Shown here piece after piece: positions 4,972 through 9,747 of a stretch of DNA of 9,747 nt (positions are counted from its first letter, which is position 1; every line of letters starts with the position of its first letter). Below the pieces are notes generated by a model. It was not told the origin of the DNA. It saw only the letters and a program-made list of their open reading frames with translations, and searched no databases. The DNA comes from Gammaproteobacteria bacterium. GTDB lineage: Bacteria; Pseudomonadota; Gammaproteobacteria; Nitrosococcales; Methylophagaceae. The stretch covers positions 26,856-36,602 of the forward strand of contig NVVP01000009.1 of NCBI GenBank assembly GCA_002402245.1, in the 5' to 3' direction. The translations under genes and the position numbers were made by a program.

Positions 4972-7947
4972 CTACCGTTCGAGCCTAACTCTAAGGCGCC
5001 TTGCTCTTTCCTGGAATGCTAACTCTCCGCCTTCTAAAATATCGCGCACTGATTTTCTAATAGAAGCATTTTCGAGCCCTCCTGCACGATATGTTATCGG
5101 AGGAAGCCCATCGGCTTGATGAGCTCCTACCTCTGCAATAATAATTTGATCTGCATCAGTATTAATAACGAGATTAGCATTATGTGTAACAATAATAACT
5201 TGGCGCTTAGATTTAGCTGCAATAAACAATGGTACGAGCTCATCATTTACAGATTTAGGATCTAGATTTTCTTCTGGCTGGTCAATGATTAGAGGTCGGT
5301 CATCATTTTCATCTAAGGCAAGGTAAAGAAGCAGTAGAACTATTCCGCGTGTTCCTGGTGATAGCTTTCTAATGTCTGTTTCATCATATGAAATTTCGTA
5401 TTGAATAGAGATGTGACTCGTTCCATACAGCCATTGAGCAAACTTATTTAACCACTCCTTATATTCAACATGTTGCTGAGGGTTGAAAGGTGCATGAGTA
5501 AAAATATCCTCGTGATATGAAGATATAAAGCTAGCTATAGCTGCCTGTATTTCCTTTGCACTACCACTTTCCCATGCAACTCTAAGCATTTTATCTGCGA
5601 TGGATGTTAAAGATCCTCGCCCATTAAAAGGGCCAGCTTTACGGCGATCTAGAAGATTCTCCTCTGCAAAAGTACCCCAGTTCTCTACATCCACAATACG
5701 CCGTACATAAAAACCAAGTTTTCCTAAAGTACCGGAAGAGTTTGAAAGACGTTGCATCAATGGCTCATATAATTCAGCAAGCGTGTTCTGCTCATTAATG
5801 ATGGCTTCAAATATTCTTTTGTATGCATTATCGCGTTCATTTTGAAGAATTTTTCTTCGCGCTATAGCACCGGAAGCATCTGTAAGCTTTTCCTCAAGAA
5901 CTTTAAGAGCCGCGTTTTCCTGCTCAATTCGTTTTGAAAGAGCGGTATATTTATCTCGAACTATTTTATCGGCACTGAGAAATGCTTCTAACCTCGTCAT
6001 TTCTGCAATGATTGTTGTCAAACCTAGCGTATTGAGATCAACACCATCTGCAATGAATGAAGTGTTAGGTTCTCCTTGTTCTATAGGTTGTCCGTTAAGC
6101 TCAGTGATATGGTTGTCAGCCCATGCAATATAATCGACGAGACTCTTGTCTACATTTCCTTTATGTATAAGAAGAAAATCATTCCACTGAGTATCGTCTA
6201 AACCACTTAAATTATGACGCTCCCTAGCTTGGCGAAGCAGTTCGGGGGCCTTAGTTATACGAGTACTAATTACTTCGTCTTGCATCGCTACAAAAGTTTG
6301 GCGCTGATTCGTAAAAGCTTGAACCTGTCCTCTCACATGCTGAACTGCTTGGCTAAGCTCGGCATGGCGCTTGGCCTGTACTTCAGTTCCCTTTAAAAGG
6401 AGCTTTGCTAAATCCCCATTGTAGTTTTGAATCAAAGTTTTCTTCTGAGTTATTTGATTCGATAACATTTTTACCAAACACTCTTTCTCTAGCTCAGTAG
6501 CAATCCGGTATGAAATATCAGCGATTGCTTCTGCTTCTCGATTACGCGCTTGTCGAAATCTGCTTGTTCGGCTCTCTCTAAACTCAGAAAAATTAATCGC
6601 GCCATTTCGTTTGTCGACTGAATGGGACTCCAATATTACCCTTTCGATTTCATTAATAAGACCGTCTGAGATACCACTAGAAGAGCACAGTTCTTCAACA
6701 AACTGCTGAGATAAATATCTGGCTCTTGGGTAGGAGAACTGTCCATTAGCATCCTGCCCATTAAGTGCACGAGTTGATTCGTCGCCACCTCCCCATGATA
6801 ATTTAACTTTTGCACCACCGAGGTATTCTTTTGCCCGAGCCAAGAAAGAGGGACTAGTATTATTTTCTGAGCTCCAAGAACTTGATGAAATAGCATCACA
6901 TCCTGCAGCAATCATATCAGCAAGCGCCGTTTTACCTGAACCACGAGCACCAATCACTGCAATAAGACCGGTATTAAGAAATATATCTGATGTTTGTGCC
7001 CAAGGCGCATTATCTATATGCACACTAGAGATAACTTGAGATGATATAGCGGAGGGGGGAGGTAATGCTCCCACAAATGCGCGACCTGCTGGGTCTATAC
7101 AAGCTTGACGAAGAGAATCGAATTCCAATCCACCTTTAATCCAAGAAAATCTATCTTCGGTTGGATTACCTACTGATTTTACTGTATGAGCATCACAACC
7201 ATGAAGACAAGGTTTGCAGCCATCATAACGTCCTCTTAAATCATCGATGGAAACGGTACGTTGACCTAGCCAAAACTCTCTTTGCGCTGCACTACTTGAG
7301 AAAATTATATGAGCAAATTTCTCGATTTCTTGTCGTATAGTTGCATCAGCAGCTTGGCGGATTCCTGATGTACCATCTGTTGCTCCTCCAGCTACAGCAA
7401 TAAGGATATTCTTCTTAGCCCAATCACTCTGTTGGTAGACATCTCTCAATTGTGCGAAACTAACTTTAAATTGAGTAGCACCGTGTTTTAGCGCAGCATG
7501 ATCATTAGTTATACTTGTATCTGAACGTCTTCCTAGTCGAATCAGCTCAGGCCTAGTGCAATCAAATATGTCACCGTGTGCTTGAAATTGGAGACGAGTA
7601 AGAATTCTTTGTATTTCTGAGACATGCTCAGGATCTTCAGGACTGACGAGAAGGTGTAAATTAACGAAACCAGACTTAGCAGCCACGTCTAGTCGAAGTT
7701 CAATATTTGGAAATATCAAATTTACTTCTGTCAGTCTTCCTGAACTCTTATAATTTTGAACTTGTTCATATGTGTTAGTCAAATAGTAATCAGTAACTGC
7801 AATAGCTTCAATTTTCGGGCTGCTATTTTCAAGAGTGGTTAAATATTGCTCCCATGCATTATCCCCCTTAAACTGGTTATTAAGAATTGTACCTGGAGTA
7901 TGGATGTGAGGCTCCCAGCGTCTCCATTGTGAACCACGACTTGTCAT
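4972..7947 (-). CDS. PHP-domain plus SMC/RecF-like ABC ATPase (TrlF-like), 991 residues (cassette 1)
   Basis: The N-terminal PHP phosphoesterase-type domain covers about residues 1-280: His14-x-His16, Asp53 in Val-Thr-Asp-Tyr-Tyr, Glu83, His98, and a Cys-x2-Cys-x3-Cys-Asp-Ala-His block at 244-254. The ATPase has Walker A Gly-Ala-Arg-Gly-Ser-Gly-Lys-Thr (333-340), a Q-loop-like Leu-Ser-Gln-Gln near 412-415, and a charged, probably coiled-coil middle (about 456-760). It ends with signature Leu-Ser-Pro-Gly-Thr-Arg (862-867), Walker B Leu-Ile-Ile-Asp-Gln-Pro-Glu-Glu (886-893) and switch His922. This matches proteins annotated as TrlF-family AAA-like ATPases. The role is unproven; the inferred model is ATP-gated cleavage of nucleic acid or nucleotides during phage attack. 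Start: a TTG at 7992 opens the frame, but GGAG 5 bases before the ATG at 7947 favours the latter. All key residues are present. Confidence 0.88.
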   Translation of the reverse strand: MTSRGSQWRRWEPHIHTPGTILNNQFKGDNAWEQYLTTLENSSPKIEAIAVTDYYLTNTYEQVQNYKSSGRLTEVNLIFPNIELRLDVAAKSGFVNLHLLVSPEDPEHVSEIQRILTRLQFQAHGDIFDCTRPELIRLGRRSDTSITNDHAALKHGATQFKVSFAQLRDVYQQSDWAKKNILIAVAGGATDGTSGIRQAADATIRQEIEKFAHIIFSSSAAQREFWLGQRTVSIDDLRGRYDGCKPCLHGCDAHTVKSVGNPTEDRFSWIKGGLEFDSLRQACIDPAGRAFVGALPPPSAISSQVISSVHIDNAPWAQTSDIFLNTGLIAVIGARGSGKTALADMIAAGCDAISSSSWSSENNTSPSFLARAKEYLGGAKVKLSWGGGDESTRALNGQDANGQFSYPRARYLSQQFVEELCSSSGISDGLINEIERVILESHSVDKRNGAINFSEFRESRTSRFRQARNREAEAIADISYRIATELEKECLVKMLSNQITQKKTLIQNYNGDLAKLLLKGTEVQAKRHAELSQAVQHVRGQVQAFTNQRQTFVAMQDEVISTRITKAPELLRQARERHNLSGLDDTQWNDFLLIHKGNVDKSLVDYIAWADNHITELNGQPIEQGEPNTSFIADGVDLNTLGLTTIIAEMTRLEAFLSADKIVRDKYTALSKRIEQENAALKVLEEKLTDASGAIARRKILQNERDNAYKRIFEAIINEQNTLAELYEPLMQRLSNSSGTLGKLGFYVRRIVDVENWGTFAEENLLDRRKAGPFNGRGSLTSIADKMLRVAWESGSAKEIQAAIASFISSYHEDIFTHAPFNPQQHVEYKEWLNKFAQWLYGTSHISIQYEISYDETDIRKLSPGTRGIVLLLLYLALDENDDRPLIIDQPEENLDPKSVNDELVPLFIAAKSKRQVIIVTHNANLVINTDADQIIIAEVGAHQADGLPPITYRAGGLENASIRKSVRDILEGGELAFQERARRLRVRLER

Positions 7948-7952
7948 ACTTA

Positions 7953-7956
7953 CTCC
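7953..7956 (-). promoter_or_regulatory. Ribosome binding site deciding the PHP-ATPase start
   Basis: GGAG on the minus strand stands 5 bases before the ATG at 7947. The upstream TTG at 7992 has no comparable site. The PHP motif starts 13 codons after this ATG, which fits the family's short N-terminus. Confidence 0.6.
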
Positions 7957-8022
7957 ATTAGTAATCGCTACTTGTCTTGAGAACTGTTCCAATTATCCGA
8001 AACTTTTCTATATTTTTTATTG

Positions 8023-8028
8023 ATTATA
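8023..8028 (-). promoter_or_regulatory. Possible -10 element for the PHP-ATPase gene
   Basis: A perfect TATAAT on the minus strand lies 75 bases before the ATG, inside the roughly 170-base leader of the cassette. No good -35 stands 16-18 bases upstream. A leader this long suggests the cassette carries its own promoter, unlike the other three, whose genes start within about 25 bases of the core site. Confidence 0.3.
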
Positions 8029-8121
8029 AAACGATGAATACGAATATATCTGTATTTAGCACTTCACCTAAAAGGGACTTTTGGTACTTAATCTATAAGT
8101 ATCGAACTTAACTCGCTGTAA

Positions 8122-8175
8122 ATGTAACAGCATATGTTATAAGGCCAGTGGCCTTCCTTATAACAATTATTAAGT
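8122..8175 (-). repeat. attC-like site or nested hairpin upstream of cassette 1
   Basis: On the plus strand: core ATGTAAC (8122-8128; GTTACAT on the gene strand), then GTTATAAGG (8136-8144) paired with CCTTATAAC (8156-8164), then ATTAAGT (8169-8175). A competing hairpin, AAGGCC with GGCCTT (8141-8155), is nested inside. The gene-strand core region GTTACATTTAC is the exact complement of the R'' region after the PHP-ATPase gene. Separate L boxes and spacers of equal length are not clear, so this is the weakest site; it may also be a short bidirectional hairpin. Confidence 0.4.
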
Positions 8176-8550
8176 AGGTCACCTTCTAATTCTGGTCGAA
8201 TTTCCACAATAAGTTTTTATCTTACTGAAATAATTAATAATATAAAAAACGATCTAACTTAGACTAAGTAGATTAAGGCCAAATAGAGAATAAAATTAGT
8301 GGCAAATGAGGTCTAAGCTTCGCCCAACTAAATTGTCTTGTCAACACAATAAAATATCAAGGGGGCTTCTAAAATCAGCTATCAACTCCACAAAGCCGCC
8401 AAGCCTTTCTAGTTGATGTTGTGTGTCCACTATTTCATGAGTTTGATATTGGCGTAATGGCGGTGAAGTTTTAGTAAGCCCGTATCTTACTCAGGTAACA
8501 ATTTACAGATATGAGTAAACTCAGAACCTTGTCTTTTTTATTAGCTGTTA
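8176..8550. other. Gene-free stretch between the array and lptG
   Basis: No coding region of convincing length or composition is found on either strand; all frames have frequent stops. It holds a 13-base palindrome (ACTTAG-A-CTAAGT, 8257-8269). It also holds an imperfect hairpin whose outer arms are ATCAACT (8381-8387) and AGTTGAT (8411-8417), which could be the trace of another decayed cassette end. No clear terminator for lptG was found. Confidence 0.5.
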
Positions 8551-8605
8551 TTTGAGTATTTAACGTTAAGCTTCATCAGGCCTTCTCTCTCAATCACATT
8601 TAAAG

Positions 8606-9670
8606 CTAATGTAAGCGCTTCATCAAATACCAGCCCAATATGGCAAAGGTCACCGTGGGTAAAGCTGCTGATAGCCAAGGTAGCACACCAAATACTAACC
8701 CTATATGCTGGAAGCTTTGATTAAACAGGTGAAAGCCAATACCGACCAATGAGCCCATCACTATACGCCCACCGATGGATGATGATCGTAATGGACCAAA
8801 CACAAAAGGCACGGCTAAAAATACCATCACAGCCGAACTAAGCGGCATCATTATCTTCATCCAAAACGCCATTCGATATTTTTCAACCGCCTGGAAGTTA
8901 TCATCCAAATAGTTAATGTATTCTAATAAGCCCCAGACAGGTAAGAACTCAGGTGGCACCACTACAATATTAACCATGCCGGGATTTAACTGTGACTTCC
9001 ATTTGGCATGATTAACGGTGCGGACTTTAACGCCCTTTTCATCAATAGTGCTTTGTACCACATCACTTAAGATCCACACTTTATCTTTATAAATAGCTTC
9101 TTTTGCTTTGGTTAAAATACGTAGGTGATGCTCATCATCAAATTCATAAATAGAAATGCCTGAAAAACGACCATCCGGTAATATTTGATCTATATGATTA
9201 AAATGTAGGCCATCTCGAGTCCAAAAACCATGTTCAGATCGACTGCCAATGGTGCCTGTTTTTGCCATTGACTGAATTTCACGAGCCGCTTGTTCTGCCG
9301 GTGGTCGCACTACTTCACCAATAAATACCGCTAACACCATCAAACACAGTGCCACCACCATTACTGATTTATTGATCTGCTGAATAGAGATACCTGCCGC
9401 CCTCATCGCGACTAATTCGCTTTGGCTCGCTAAACTACCTAAACCCAATACACTGCCTAATAAAGCGGCAATCGGCAGTAGTTCATAAATACGCTTTGGC
9501 ATTGATAATAAAATGTATTGTGCAATGTTTTTTAGCTGATATTGGCCCCGCCCTAAATCATCCAGTTCGGTAATAAAGTCCATAAACGTATATAAACCGA
9601 GTAGAACTAAAAGCACCATTAATGTGCTGGATAAAATAGTGCTTGCGATATAACGCTGTAAAATACTCAT
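8606..9670 (-). CDS. lptG: LPS export ABC transporter permease LptG
   Basis: This 354-residue inner-membrane permease pairs with LptF and the LptB2 ATPase to extract LPS from the inner membrane and push it along LptC-LptA to LptD. It has the YjgP/YjgQ layout: transmembrane segments near 12-30, 58-80 and 100-120, a periplasmic beta-jellyroll region (about 125-270), then three more transmembrane segments near 271-292, 301-320 and 330-350. The coupling-helix signature Ser-Glu-Leu-Val-Ala-Met-Arg-Ala-Ala-Gly-Ile is at 84-94. Length is normal for the family. The ATG shares one base with the lptF stop codon (TAATG), so the two are translationally coupled. Its 3' end and downstream flank recur as debris at 3308-3405. 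Confidence 0.97.
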   Translation of the reverse strand: MSILQRYIASTILSSTLMVLLVLLGLYTFMDFITELDDLGRGQYQLKNIAQYILLSMPKRIYELLPIAALLGSVLGLGSLASQSELVAMRAAGISIQQINKSVMVVALCLMVLAVFIGEVVRPPAEQAAREIQSMAKTGTIGSRSEHGFWTRDGLHFNHIDQILPDGRFSGISIYEFDDEHHLRILTKAKEAIYKDKVWILSDVVQSTIDEKGVKVRTVNHAKWKSQLNPGMVNIVVVPPEFLPVWGLLEYINYLDDNFQAVEKYRMAFWMKIMMPLSSAVMVFLAVPFVFGPLRSSSIGGRIVMGSLVGIGFHLFNQSFQHIGLVFGVLPWLSAALPTVTFAILGWYLMKRLH

Positions 9671-9747
9671 TATGCCGCTGCCTGTTTATTTTTTTGTTTT
9701 CTAGATAAATATCGGCGTATTGTCTGAGCATTAAGTAATAAAAATAA
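9670..9747 (-). CDS. lptF: LPS export ABC transporter permease LptF, C-terminal tail (runs off the window edge)
   Basis: Only the last 25 codons are present: the hydrophobic end of a helix followed by a basic tail rich in Arg, Lys and Gln. The tail ends in Gln-Ala-Ala-Ala, and its stop overlaps the lptG start by one base. The assignment rests mostly on the invariant lptF-lptG gene order and on the tail's LptF-like character, not on domain evidence. Confidence 0.85.
   Translation of the reverse strand, partial: LFLLLNAQTIRRYLSRKQKNKQAAA

Larger units (their letters stand above)
3609..8175 (-). mobile_element. Integron cassette-like array (four cassettes, no integrase seen)
   Basis: Four genes share one strand and are separated by imperfect palindromes with attC layout at 4861-4958, 4438-4513 and 3907-3997. 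A fourth attC-like site precedes the first gene (8122-8175) and an orphan R'' follows the last. The gene-strand ends of the three spacers share the pattern CT(T)ATT or CTTTG, then GAGGC, GCGGC or GAGC, then a GTT core. They resemble textbook attC ends such as that of aadA1. In three cassettes the 5' core DNA is complementary to the R'' box after the same gene: GTTACATTTAC with GTAAATGTAAC, GTGTAAA with TTTACAC, and GTTATACG with CGTATAAC. That correspondence is expected for cassettes excised as circles. No intI or attI lies in the window, so it is either a CALIN or the distal part of a larger integron. Confidence 0.62.

Noticed and set aside
6636..6911. A minus-strand frame of 91 codons inside the PHP-ATPase gene
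   Set aside because: It overlaps the Walker A coding region in another frame, and the main frame is intact with all motifs.

Overview
The window reads as a gammaproteobacterial chromosome, AT-rich by eye. Both ends carry the outer-membrane biogenesis genes expected in that class: the start of surA and all of lptD on the left, and lptG with the tail of lptF on the right, all on the minus strand. I cannot name the genus.

Left part (1-3300): the surA start and the complete lptD are arranged as in the classical lptD-surA operon. Divergent from them is a stable-RNA unit on the plus strand. It has a near-consensus sigma70 promoter with a GC-containing discriminator, then tRNA-Ala(GGC), tRNA-Glu(UUC) and a terminator. 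A second tRNA-Glu follows, in a 96-base exact direct repeat with its own terminator.

Middle (3300-8550): this is an accessory region between the tRNA genes and lptG. It opens with debris: collinear fragments of a second lptG 3' end and a broken IS3-type transposase N-terminus. Four minus-strand genes follow, each separated from the next by about 100-165 bases of imperfectly palindromic DNA. These spacers have the R-spacer-L-stem-L-spacer-R layout of integron attC sites and end, on the gene strand, in GCGTT-type core sites. For at least three genes, the DNA at the 5' core site is complementary to the R'' box just after the same gene's stop codon. That is the signature of individual integron cassettes. 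I therefore interpret the stretch as a cassette cluster without a visible integrase (CALIN-like). Cassette cargo in gene order: a 991-residue PHP plus SMC/ABC-type ATPase resembling TrlF-family proteins, a candidate anti-phage or nucleic-acid-targeting enzyme; a small zinc-ribbon/DUF4926-like protein whose reading frame looks broken right after its natural ATG; an unrecognised acidic 141-residue protein; and an unrecognised 62-residue protein.

Right part (8551-9747): lptG and the lptF tail form the LPS-export permease operon. With LptD, their products belong to the same lipopolysaccharide transport bridge, and SurA assists folding of LptD. The accessory genes have no visible tie to that pathway. 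The most interesting signal is the cassette array, especially a roughly 3.2 kb cassette carrying one large putative defence ATPase.
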